Of a stretch of DNA of 6,409 bases, positions 1-5,839 are shown piece after piece (positions within the stretch are counted from its first letter, which is position 1; each line of letters starts with the position of its first letter). Below the pieces are notes generated by a model. That model did no database searches, was not told the DNA's origin, and saw only the letters and a list, made by a program, of their open reading frames with translations. This DNA comes from an uncultured Acetatifactor sp. (lineage in GTDB: Bacteria > Bacillota > Clostridia > Lachnospirales > Lachnospiraceae): NCBI GenBank assembly GCA_947626405.1, contig CANQSE010000121.1, positions 1-6,409 of the forward strand. Direction: 5' to 3'. The translations under genes and the position numbers were made by a program.

Positions 1-22
1 AAAAAAGCAAGGAAAACCTTGC
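1..22 (-). terminator. Short hairpin, possible minus-strand terminator
   Basis: A perfect 6-bp stem (GCAAGG at 7-12, CCTTGC at 17-22) with an AAAA loop is preceded by six A residues. Read on the minus strand this is a hairpin followed by TTTTTT, the form of a small rho-independent terminator. No credible minus-strand gene lies to its right in the window, so a terminator role is uncertain. It may be part of a structure, or of the end of a gene, to the left of the window. Confidence 0.3.
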
Positions 23-133
23 AAAATAAGGGAAAATTTTAATTGGGATCAACTGACAAGTGGCAAACTCGGGAGGAGGATTACGACGCCCTGCAGGATG
101 TGGAGTAATATACAATAACGGAAATCTTTTTCG

Positions 134-177
134 GGAGCTGCCATTCCGGTCAAAACCGGAGGCGGCTCCTGTTTTTT
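134..177 (+). terminator. Rho-independent terminator upstream of glpK
   Basis: The outer stem pairs GGAGCTGCC (134-142) with GGCGGCTCC (161-169), with one T-G wobble. After a two-base bulge (AT, 143-144) the inner stem pairs TCCGG (145-149) with CCGGA (156-160) around a six-base loop. A G and then six T residues (172-177) follow. This is a strong intrinsic terminator for an upstream transcript whose gene is not recognisable in the window. It separates that transcript from the glpK promoter, which begins about 10 bp later. Confidence 0.85.
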
Positions 178-186
178 ATAAAAAAG

Positions 187-215
187 ATGACATTTGCCGT
201 TTTGATTGTTATAAT
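187..215 (+). promoter_or_regulatory. Sigma-A-type promoter for glpK
   Basis: A -35 box ATGACA (187-192, five of six consensus bases) and a perfect -10 box TATAAT (210-215) are separated by 17 bp. Transcription would begin near 222, giving a leader of about 40 nt before the glpK ATG. The position just after a strong terminator supports glpK being the first gene of its own transcript. No convincing operator was seen. Confidence 0.65.
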
Positions 216-262
216 ACAGATATATAAATTTTGCAGTCTGACGGATAAAGGCGGTATAAATC

Positions 263-1768
263 ATGCAGAGTTATATCATGGCGCTCGACCAGGGCACTAC
301 AAGTTCAAGGTGTATTTTGTTTGACAGGTCCGGAAATATCTGCTCCATGTCACAGAAGGAGTTTACGCAGATATATCCGAAGCCCGGCTGGGTCGAGCAC
401 AATCCCAAGGAAATCTGGTCGTCACAGCTTGCCGTCGCCACTGAGTCAATGGCGATGCTTGGAGCCGCCCCAAATCAGATTGCCGCAATCGGCATCACAA
501 ACCAGCGGGAGACTACAATCCTTTGGGACAGGCGCACGGGAGAGCCTGTATACAACGCTATAGTATGGCAGTGCAGGCGGACCTCTGATATGATCGAAGA
601 CCTGAAAAAAGACGGGTTCGACAGGCTGATAAAGGAGAGGACGGGGCTTGTGCCGGATGCGTATTTCAGCGCTTCAAAAATCGCGTGGATTCTGCAAAAC
701 GTTCCGGAAGCCGCGGAGCGCGCCGCACGCGGCGAGCTTATGTTCGGAACCGTGGACACCTGGCTGATATGGAACCTGACAAGAGGGGCCGTCCATGTTA
801 CCGATTATACAAACGCTTCACGCACAATGCTTTTTGATATTCACAGGCTCTGCTGGGACGGGGAGATTCTGGAGAGATTCGGTATTCCTCCCGTTATTCT
901 GCCAGAAGTCATGCCGTCCGGCACGTTGTTTGGTTACACGGATCCGACAGTGCTCGGCGGGCGTATACCAATCGCGGGAGCGGCCGGAGATCAGCAGGCG
1001 GCGCTGTTCGGACAGTGCTGCTTCGAGCAGGGAGAAGTAAAAAATACGTACGGCACTGGATGCTTTCTTTTGATGAACACGGGCGGCAAGGCGATAGAGT
1101 CAGAGTCAGGACTTCTGACCACCATTGCGGCGGGAACGTCCGAAAAACCGGAGTACGCACTTGAGGGCAGCGTGTTTGTTGCGGGAGCGGGGATTCAATG
1201 GCTGCGCGACGGTATGCGTATGCTGCGGACGGCGGAGCAGTCTATGGAGTATGCCACGGCTGTTGACGATACCGCCGGAGTATATATAGTGCCTGCGTTT
1301 GCCGGGCTTGGAGCGCCGTACTGGAATCAGTTTGCCCGTGGAACGGTAGTGGGAATCACAAGAGGATGCACAAAGGAGCATTTTATCCGTGCGGCTCTTG
1401 AATCCATAGCGTATCAGACTGCGGATGTGCTCAGGGCAATGGAGCGCGACAGCGGAATCAGCCTTAAGAGTCTCAGGGTGGACGGCGGCGCCAGCGCAAA
1501 TGACTTTCTCATGCAGTTTCAGTCCGATATCCTTGATATACCGGTTCACAGGCCGCACTGTATCGAGACTACGGCGTTAGGCGCCGCGTATCTGGCGGGT
1601 CTGGCGGCGGGATACTGGAAGGACAGAGATGAAATCCGTGAAAACTGGCGGCTTGGCAGAGTGTTTTCGCCGGTAATGGACGATAAAAGGCGCAGCCTGC
1701 TTCTGAAGGGATGGAAAAGAGCGGTAAAATGCGCACTGGCATGGGCCGGCGACGCGGAGGAAATCTGA
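263..1768 (+). CDS. glpK: Glycerol kinase
   Basis: ATP-dependent cytosolic kinase of the FGGY family converting glycerol to sn-glycerol 3-phosphate, for glycolysis or lipid synthesis. The 501-residue product is full length. Visible motifs are the N-terminal phosphate-binding DQGTTSSR (9-16), NQRET with glycerol-binding Arg82/Glu83, W102, Tyr134, the FGGY signature around [11 protein letters not shown] (134-144), GTVDTWLIW (162-170), the catalytic Asp243 in [17 protein letters not shown] (262-268), the second FGGY signature (360-380) and DGGASAND (407-414). The ATG at 263 is preceded by AAAGGCGG (247-254) at 8-nt spacing, and it places DQGTTSSR where it sits in known GlpK proteins. The loop before RIPIAG (about 223-236) reads [11 protein letters not shown] and lacks the histidine that HPr phosphorylates in enterococcal and Bacillus GlpK, so PTS control by that route is unlikely. 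No glpF, glpD or glpO neighbour is visible. No strong terminator follows, only a T7 tract at 1782-1788 behind a weak stem. Confidence 0.98.
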   Translation: MQSYIMALDQGTTSSRCILFDRSGNICSMSQKEFTQIYPKPGWVEHNPKEIWSSQLAVATESMAMLGAAPNQIAAIGITNQRETTILWDRRTGEPVYNAIVWQCRRTSDMIEDLKKDGFDRLIKERTGLVPDAYFSASKIAWILQNVPEAAERAARGELMFGTVDTWLIWNLTRGAVHVTDYTNASRTMLFDIHRLCWDGEILERFGIPPVILPEVMPSGTLFGYTDPTVLGGRIPIAGAAGDQQAALFGQCCFEQGEVKNTYGTGCFLLMNTGGKAIESESGLLTTIAAGTSEKPEYALEGSVFVAGAGIQWLRDGMRMLRTAEQSMEYATAVDDTAGVYIVPAFAGLGAPYWNQFARGTVVGITRGCTKEHFIRAALESIAYQTADVLRAMERDSGISLKSLRVDGGASANDFLMQFQSDILDIPVHRPHCIETTALGAAYLAGLAAGYWKDRDEIRENWRLGRVFSPVMDDKRRSLLLKGWKRAVKCALAWAGDAEEI

Positions 1769-1841
1769 CGCTGACGCGCTGTTTTTTTACAAAACAAACC
1801 TTGTTTGTTTGTGAATTTGAGATTTGTATCGTACCGTCGCG
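1769..1841 (+). other. Intergenic segment after glpK with weak promoter-like boxes
   Basis: This non-coding stretch holds a T7 tract (1782-1788) and an AT-rich hairpin (AAACAAAC 1792-1799, GTTTGTTT 1803-1810, loop CTT). It also has a TTGAGA box (1817-1822) that would pair with TATAAA (1842-1847, in the first tandem repeat) at 19-bp spacing. That is the best promoter candidate for the downstream aminotransferase, but its spacing is long and the call is weak. The hairpin has no T tract after it on either strand, so it is not a standard intrinsic terminator. Confidence 0.25.
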
Positions 1842-1956
1842 TATAAACACAGGGCGAATAAATGCATAAACGCAGGGCGAATAAATACATAAACGCAGGG
1901 CGAATAAATACATAAACGCAAGGCAAATAAATGTATAAACGCAAGGCGAATAAATT
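1842..1956 (+). repeat. Five-copy 23-bp tandem repeat (minisatellite)
   Basis: Five head-to-tail units of exactly 23 bp begin at 1842, 1865, 1888, 1911 and 1934. Each starts YATAAAC, has a GCARGG core (ACARGG in the first unit) and ends in AATAAAT plus one base. Units 2 and 3 are identical; the others differ at a few positions. There is no unique spacer, so this is a contiguous tandem repeat and not a CRISPR array. It ends 7 bp before the AAAGGAG ribosome binding site of the aminotransferase gene, so it lies in that gene's promoter or leader. Because 23 is not a multiple of 3, it produces long spurious repetitive open frames on the minus strand. Slipped-strand copy-number change is plausible (inference). 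Confidence 0.95.
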
Positions 1957-1976
1957 TGCATGGAAAGGAGATCAAA

Positions 1977-3164
1977 ATGCTGGTAAAAAAATATAAGGAT
2001 ATGTTGTCAGGGAAATCGGTTATCAGGCAGCTTTCCGAGTTTGCCACTGCCAGAGGGCAGGAGATAGGGTACGATAACGTGTTTGATTACAGCCTTGGAA
2101 ACCCTTCCGTGCCTGTACCGGAGGAATTGACAGACAGGCTTATCGAGCTTGCACGGCTGGACACTCAGACTGTTCACGGCTACAGCCCGAGTCTCGGCAT
2201 TACCGATGTAAGGGAGGCCGTGGCTGCTTCTCTCGAAAAGAGGTTTGGACTGCCCTATCGCAAGGAGCATATTTTTATGGCTTCCGGAGCCGCCGGAGCC
2301 CTGGCCCACGCATTTCGGCTTGTGACTGAGCCGGGGGACGAAATTCTGACATTTGCGCCGTTTTTCCCCGAATATCATCCGTATGTAGATCTTACGGGCG
2401 CGGTGCTTAAGGTTGTTCCGCCCGACACGGAAAGCTTTCAGATTAATTTTGAGAAATTTTATGAAATGCTTACGGAAAAGGTAATGGCCGTGCTGGTGAA
2501 CACGCCCAACAATCCTTCGGGCGTGGTTTATTCCGCCGAGACGCTCACAAAGCTTGCAAATATCCTGAGGGAGAAATCCGCCGAGTACGGTCACACAATT
2601 TACCTGATTTCAGACGAGCCTTACAGGGAGATTGTGTTTGAGGGTAAGGAGGCTCCCTGTGTCTCGGCCTTTTACGACGATACAATTATGTGTTATTCCT
2701 TTTCAAAGGCTCTGTCGCTGCCGGGTGAGCGCATCGGCTATGTTGCGATCAATCCGCGCTGTCCGGACGCGGAGCTGATGGTCAACATGTGCGGACAGAT
2801 TTCAAGGGGAATAGGGCATAACTGCCCCGCTTCGCTTTTTCAGCTTGTGATTGCGCAAATGCTTGACAAGACGGCGGATCTGAGCGTCTATGAAACCAAC
2901 AGGGATATCCTGTACAGGGAATTGACTGATATGGGATTTACCTGCGTAAAGCCCGGGGGAACATTTTATATATTCCCCAAAGCAATGGAGGAGGACGCAA
3001 AAATATTCTGCCGTAAGGCGACGAAATACGATCTTATCCTTGTTCCGGGCGATACCTTCGGAGCGCCGGGGTATTTCCGCATGGCATACTGTATCGACAC
3101 TGAAAAGGTGAAGCGATCTATTGAACCTTTGAGAAGGTTTGTGAGAGAAGAATACGGTGTATAG
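1977..3164 (+). CDS. PLP-dependent aminotransferase, class I/II fold
   Basis: Cytosolic fold-type I pyridoxal-phosphate enzyme of 395 residues, probably an amino acid transaminase. Visible landmarks are YSLGNPSVPVP (38-48, N-terminal substrate region), HGYSPSLG (67-74), the cofactor phosphate-loop region ASGAAGAL (102-109), NTPNNPSG (175-182, conserved Asn179), SDEPY (212-216, with Asp213 for the pyridine nitrogen and Tyr216), the Schiff-base lysine Lys244 in YSFSKALSLPGERIGY (240-255) with Arg252, and the substrate-carboxylate arginine Arg368 in FRMAY. All expected catalytic residues are present. I chose the ATG at 1977 because AAAGGAG (1964-1970) precedes it at 6 nt; a TTG at 1956 would add seven residues but overlaps the tandem repeat and lacks a ribosome binding site. 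The amino donor cannot be told from sequence; aspartate- or aromatic/branched-chain-type specificity are all possible. The patatin-like gene follows after 19 bp. Confidence 0.94.
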   Translation: MLVKKYKDMLSGKSVIRQLSEFATARGQEIGYDNVFDYSLGNPSVPVPEELTDRLIELARLDTQTVHGYSPSLGITDVREAVAASLEKRFGLPYRKEHIFMASGAAGALAHAFRLVTEPGDEILTFAPFFPEYHPYVDLTGAVLKVVPPDTESFQINFEKFYEMLTEKVMAVLVNTPNNPSGVVYSAETLTKLANILREKSAEYGHTIYLISDEPYREIVFEGKEAPCVSAFYDDTIMCYSFSKALSLPGERIGYVAINPRCPDAELMVNMCGQISRGIGHNCPASLFQLVIAQMLDKTADLSVYETNRDILYRELTDMGFTCVKPGGTFYIFPKAMEEDAKIFCRKATKYDLILVPGDTFGAPGYFRMAYCIDTEKVKRSIEPLRRFVREEYGV

Positions 3165-3183
3165 CAGAAGGGTGGAATGATTT

Positions 3184-4041
3184 ATGTATCAGGCGGGACT
3201 TGTCCTGGAGGGCGGCGGAATGAGAGGAATTTACACCGCGGGGGTCCTGGATTTTTTCCTTGATAAAGGAATAGAGTTTTCCAGCGTATATGGCGTTTCC
3301 GCAGGAGCCTGCCATATGTGCAGCTATCTGTCAAAGCAGAGGGGACGCGCGGCGGAAGTTGGGATCGATTATCTTAAGACGAGACGCTACTGCAGCCTTG
3401 AGAGCCTTATTACAACGGGAGATTTGTTTAATGTTGATATCTGCTATTCCCTCATTCCGGAATATCTCTATCCCTACGATTACGAAGCATTTAAAAACTA
3501 CAGGGGGAAGGCGTACAGCGTTGCCACGGACATCGCCACCGGAAAACCGGAATACTTCCGCATACGCGACATGAAGGATGATATTTCAAAAATAAGAGCC
3601 TCAGCTTCCCTGCCGTTTGTCGCAAGAAGGGTGAAAATCGACGGAAAATATTATCTGGACGGCGGAATTAGCGACGCTATACCGCTGGAGAGGTCCGTTT
3701 TGAGCGGAAATCTTAAAAATGTCGTGGTTATGACAAAGGAGGTCGGATACGTCAGAAAGCCGTCAAAAACCCTGGGCCTTATAAGGGCGCGGTATTTAAG
3801 GTATCCTAAAATATATGCGCTTATGGCGGATCGGCATATACGGTATAACGCGCAGCTTGCCTATATAGAAGAACAGAGCCGCAAGGGCAGGGCATTTGTC
3901 ATCCGTCCTCAGACGGCCGGCGACGTGGGCAGGATTGAAAAGGATCCCGAGAAGCTATGGGCGCTTTACAGGCAGGGATATGACGATGCCGCGGGCAGGT
4001 ATGAGGAGCTGATCCGCTTCCTTGAGGATGTACAGGAGTGA
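3184..4041 (+). CDS. Patatin-like phospholipase family protein
   Basis: Predicted serine acyl hydrolase of 285 residues with a Ser-Asp dyad. The N-terminus carries the oxyanion-hole motif GGGMRG (10-15), then the nucleophile elbow GVSAG (37-41) with Ser39, the conserved ASASLPF block (139-145), and the DGG motif with catalytic Asp159 (YLDGGISDAIPL). No signal peptide or clear transmembrane segment is seen, so it is probably cytosolic or peripheral at the membrane. The C-terminal third (about 195-285) is basic and helical and resembles the extension of YjjU/RssA-type bacterial patatins. The start is the ATG at 3184, with AAGGGTGG (3168-3175) 8 nt upstream; an ATG at 3177 is in another frame. 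It sits 19 bp after the aminotransferase stop, with no terminator between them, suggesting co-transcription. The natural lipid substrate cannot be inferred. Confidence 0.94.
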   Translation: MYQAGLVLEGGGMRGIYTAGVLDFFLDKGIEFSSVYGVSAGACHMCSYLSKQRGRAAEVGIDYLKTRRYCSLESLITTGDLFNVDICYSLIPEYLYPYDYEAFKNYRGKAYSVATDIATGKPEYFRIRDMKDDISKIRASASLPFVARRVKIDGKYYLDGGISDAIPLERSVLSGNLKNVVVMTKEVGYVRKPSKTLGLIRARYLRYPKIYALMADRHIRYNAQLAYIEEQSRKGRAFVIRPQTAGDVGRIEKDPEKLWALYRQGYDDAAGRYEELIRFLEDVQE

Positions 4042-4057
4042 GCACGCTCGGGAGCGG

Positions 4058-4157
4058 GTATACGCATAAGTGAATATGCTCAGAAGTAAGCATGTGACAG
4101 GGTGAGTATACGCCGTAATGAGCATACGCCGGAGTAATTTGGCATACGCAGGGATCA
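4058..4157 (+). repeat. Degenerate 16-bp tandem repeat array
   Basis: Consecutive 16-bp units begin at 4058, 4074, 4090, 4106 and 4122. After a 4-base insertion (TTTG, 4138-4141) a sixth begins at 4142. The approximate consensus is RYATACGC, then about three variable bases, then RGTRA. The best-matching units are 4058, 4106 and 4122; those at 4074 and 4090 are more diverged. The last unit overlaps an imperfect hairpin (GCAGG 4148-4152 with CCTGC 4161-4165, extended by CAT/ATG across a bulge) that has no T tract. The array fills most of the 183 bp between the patatin stop and uppP. It starts 16 bp after that stop and yields only spurious minus-strand open frames. The periodicity was read by eye, so unit boundaries are approximate. 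Confidence 0.7.
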
Positions 4158-4224
4158 AAACCTGCATGACGTGAGCCGTGCTGTCATAATACTATAACTG
4201 ATGGAAAGGATTTGAGGAAAGATT

Positions 4225-5070
4225 ATGTGGGAAATCATCAAGGCGATAATATACGGAATTGTGGAGGGAATAACAGAATGGCTTCCGATCAGCAGCACCG
4301 GACACCTGATACTGGTGCAGGAGCTGATTCCGTTTAAGGGCTCACAGGGAGGAATCACGGATGTTGACGCTTTTTTCGAGATGTTTGAGGTCGTGATCCA
4401 GCTTGGGGCCATACTGGCTGTTGTCCTGTTGTTCTGGAACAGGATATGGCCCTTTGATCTTACGGGAAAATCTTCTTTTCTGAAAAAGGACGTCTGGACG
4501 CTGTGGTTTAAGATTCTGGTGTCGTGCGTACCTGCCGCTGTGATCGGCATATGCTTTGACGACGTGTTTGACGCGCTGTTTTACAATCCGCCCTGTGTGG
4601 CAATGGCGTTAATTATTTTCGGAATCGCTTTTATCCTGGTAGAAAACTGGAACAGGAACAGAAGGCCAAAAGTGACGAGACTGTCACAAATATCATATCA
4701 GACCGCGCTCATGATCGGCGTGTTTCAGGTTATTGCCGCGGTGTTTCCGGGCACGTCACGCTCGGGAGCGACAATTGTGGGAGCGCTTATGATAGGCGTA
4801 TCACGTACGGTGGCGGCGGAGTATACGTTTTTTCTTGCGATTCCGGTCATGTTCGGAGCCAGCCTGTTAAAGGTGTTTAAATTCGGGCTGAATTTTACGG
4901 GTATGGAGCTTGCGATTCTCCTTACCGGAATGGTTGTTTCATTTGTGGTGTCGCTATTTGTTCTGAGATTTTTGATGAACTATATCAAAAAACATGATTT
5001 TAAAGCGTTTGGATGGTACCGGATTGTCCTCGGCGTGATTGTCCTTGCGTATTTTTGGATTTTTAAATAG
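4225..5070 (+). CDS. uppP: Undecaprenyl-diphosphatase (BacA family)
   Basis: Integral membrane phosphatase that converts undecaprenyl diphosphate to undecaprenyl phosphate, recycling the lipid carrier for peptidoglycan and other wall polymers; raised dosage of such genes confers bacitracin resistance. The 281 residues match the usual family length. Both signature regions are present: GIVEGITEWLPISSTGHL (11-28) with Glu14, Glu18, Ser23, Ser24 and His27, and PGTSRSGATI (175-184) with Arg179. AAEYTFFLAIPVMFGAS (197-213) follows, and a final hydrophobic helix begins FGWYRIVLG (262-270). Hydrophobic segments lie near 56-71, 96-110, 124-139, 160-174, 202-215, 229-247 and 263-280. The ATG at 4225 is preceded by GAGGAAA (4214-4220). 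No convincing promoter was found in the repeat-rich upstream region; CATAAT (4185-4190) and TATAAC (4193-4198) are -10-like but lack good -35 boxes. Read-through from the patatin gene is possible. No intrinsic terminator is visible after the stop. Confidence 0.98.
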   Translation: MWEIIKAIIYGIVEGITEWLPISSTGHLILVQELIPFKGSQGGITDVDAFFEMFEVVIQLGAILAVVLLFWNRIWPFDLTGKSSFLKKDVWTLWFKILVSCVPAAVIGICFDDVFDALFYNPPCVAMALIIFGIAFILVENWNRNRRPKVTRLSQISYQTALMIGVFQVIAAVFPGTSRSGATIVGALMIGVSRTVAAEYTFFLAIPVMFGASLLKVFKFGLNFTGMELAILLTGMVVSFVVSLFVLRFLMNYIKKHDFKAFGWYRIVLGVIVLAYFWIFK

Positions 5071-5113
5071 TCTGAACTGTTACAATTTGCTTAAAAGAAT
5101 CAAATATGTATAG

Positions 5114-5142
5114 TTGACATTTTTCTGGAAATAGAATAAACT
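5114..5142 (+). promoter_or_regulatory. Promoter for the DUF6465-like gene
   Basis: A perfect -35 box TTGACA (5114-5119) is followed after 17 bp by a weak -10 box TAAACT (5137-5142, four of six consensus bases). Transcription would start near 5149, giving a leader of roughly 85-90 nt before the ATG at 5236. The -35 match is strong; the -10 is the weak point. Confidence 0.5.
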
Positions 5143-5181
5143 GTTTTTAGCAAACAGGTCTTGAAGTATTTATAAGACTTG
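5141..5181 (+). promoter_or_regulatory. Overlapping hairpins ahead of the DUF6465-like gene
   Basis: Two stems can form here: CTGTTT (5141-5146) with AAACAG (5152-5157), and CAGGTCTT (5155-5162) with AAGACTTG (5174-5181, one G-T wobble, 11-base loop). They share bases 5155-5157, so they cannot both form in full. If transcription starts near 5149 as predicted, the first stem would exist only in read-through RNA from uppP, while the second lies fully in the new transcript. No T tract follows either stem. A regulatory role is speculative. Confidence 0.25.
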
Positions 5182-5235
5182 TTGGGGAGAATAAAACAGA
5201 AAAAAGGTCACGTTGAGAAGAAGGGAGAGGTTGAC

Positions 5236-5643
5236 ATGGCAGCACCCAAAAAAAGCGTTAAGCCTGTGGCTAAGGCTGCAGAGACAGTAAAGAAGGCAGA
5301 GACGGTTAAGGTTCAGGATAAGGAGCCCGTTGCCGTTTCCGCAGAGGCGCCCAAGGCAAAAGCTGAGGAGAAGAAGCCGGCTGAGAAGCCTGCGGCCGCC
5401 GCAAAGAAAACCGCGGTGAGAAAGACCGTAAAGAAAGCTGAGCAGAAGAATGTACTTCATGTACAGTATTCCGGCAAGTCCTATTCACAGGATGAGCTTC
5501 TGAAGATGGCAAAGGACGTATGGAAGTACGACTTAAAGCAGAAGGTCAGGGAGCTTGCAAGCATCGAGCTCTACGTAAAGCCTGAGGAGAACAAGGTTTA
5601 TTATGTAATGAACGATGAGTTTACAGGCTTTTTCAACATCTGA
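5236..5643 (+). CDS. DUF6465-like protein with Lys/Ala-rich N-terminal tail
   Basis: Small protein of 135 residues and unknown function. Residues 1-70 form a low-complexity tail with 18 lysines and 18 alanines plus Pro, Val, Thr and Glu, resembling histone-H1-like tails. Residues about 72-135 look folded: VLHVQYSGKSYSQDELLKMA, then KDVWKYDL (93-100), then the strand-like ELYVKPEENKVYYVMN (111-126) and a terminal TGFFNI. From memory this C-terminal pattern matches DUF6465 of Lachnospiraceae; I could not search to confirm it. There is no signal peptide, membrane segment or cysteine. The ATG at 5236 follows GGGAGAGG (5223-5230) at 5 nt; a TTG at 5179 would add 19 residues without a ribosome binding site and is disfavoured. 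The gene has its own promoter and a strong terminator, so it is probably monocistronic. The basic tail suggests nucleic-acid or other polyanion binding, but that is only inference. Confidence 0.87.
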   Translation: MAAPKKSVKPVAKAAETVKKAETVKVQDKEPVAVSAEAPKAKAEEKKPAEKPAAAAKKTAVRKTVKKAEQKNVLHVQYSGKSYSQDELLKMAKDVWKYDLKQKVRELASIELYVKPEENKVYYVMNDEFTGFFNI

Positions 5644-5665
5644 GCACTGCGGAAAATGAAGACGG

Positions 5666-5702
5666 ACACGGCACGGCCCGCAGGGGGTTGTGTCGTGTTT
5701 TT
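5666..5702 (+). terminator. Rho-independent terminator of the DUF6465-like gene
   Basis: A 14-bp stem pairs 5666-5679 with 5685-5698, including three G-T wobbles, around a five-base GCAGG loop. It is followed by a run of T residues (5698-5702) and a further T-rich stretch. It lies about 22 bp after the stop codon and separates this gene from the hrcA promoter. Confidence 0.88.
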
Positions 5703-5744
5703 GTGTCTTTATAATTATTTTAGAAATAAAATGAAATAAATAAG

Positions 5745-5773
5745 TTGACAATAGATATGGTAAGTGATATTTT
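5745..5773 (+). promoter_or_regulatory. Sigma-A-type promoter for hrcA
   Basis: A perfect -35 box TTGACA (5745-5750) lies 17 bp from TATTTT (5768-5773, four of six -10 bases). Predicted initiation is near 5780, so the CIRCE element falls in the first transcribed bases. This is the usual arrangement for HrcA-repressed heat-shock operons. Confidence 0.7.
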
Positions 5774-5787
5774 ATCTTTAGCAGATG

Positions 5788-5814
5788 TTAGCACTCTCTT
5801 ACGACGAGTGCTAA
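5788..5814 (+). promoter_or_regulatory. CIRCE operator (HrcA binding site)
   Basis: Perfect inverted repeat TTAGCACTC (5788-5796), a 9-bp spacer, then GAGTGCTAA (5806-5814). This matches the canonical CIRCE sequence in both arms and spacing. HrcA dimers bind it to repress class I heat-shock genes, and here it would make hrcA autoregulated. It sits just downstream of the predicted start site and 25 bp before the hrcA start codon. Confidence 0.99.
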
Positions 5815-5839
5815 CAGAGAGAAAGGGGAAGTGCAGGGA

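Noticed and set aside
43..108. Possible tail of an upstream + strand gene (frame ending EEDYDALQDVE before TAA at 106-108)
   Set aside because: The frame is closed by a stop at 40-42 and has no credible start or ribosome binding site; it could be a degraded remnant but is too short to support.
191..210. Possible catabolite-response (cre) site within the glpK promoter
   Set aside because: The segment TTGCCGTTTTGATTG resembles a cre only loosely on the reverse strand and misses a conserved G; not enough to call.
49..264. Minus-strand frame of 71 codons across the glpK upstream region
   Set aside because: It spans the terminator and the glpK promoter, has low-complexity content and no recognisable family.
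1789..1812. Hairpin after glpK as an intrinsic terminator
   Set aside because: The stem is AT-rich and the T tract lies before it, not after it, on the + strand; on the minus strand it is followed by A residues.
1842..1956. Possible CRISPR array
   Set aside because: The units are directly adjacent with no unique spacers, the repeat is only 23 bp and lacks dyad symmetry, and no cas gene is present.
1956..1976. TTG start adding seven residues to the aminotransferase
   Set aside because: It lies at the end of the tandem repeat with no ribosome binding site, whereas the ATG at 1977 has AAAGGAG at ideal spacing.
1546..2047. Overlapping minus-strand open frames with repeated FIRPAF/FALRLCIYSP-like peptides
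   Set aside because: They are produced by the 23-bp tandem repeat, which cycles through all three frames, and by antisense of glpK and the aminotransferase; no ribosome binding sites and no family resemblance.
4155..4550. Minus-strand frame of 131 codons opposite uppP
   Set aside because: It is antisense to a clear uppP with all catalytic motifs and has no start signal or family resemblance.
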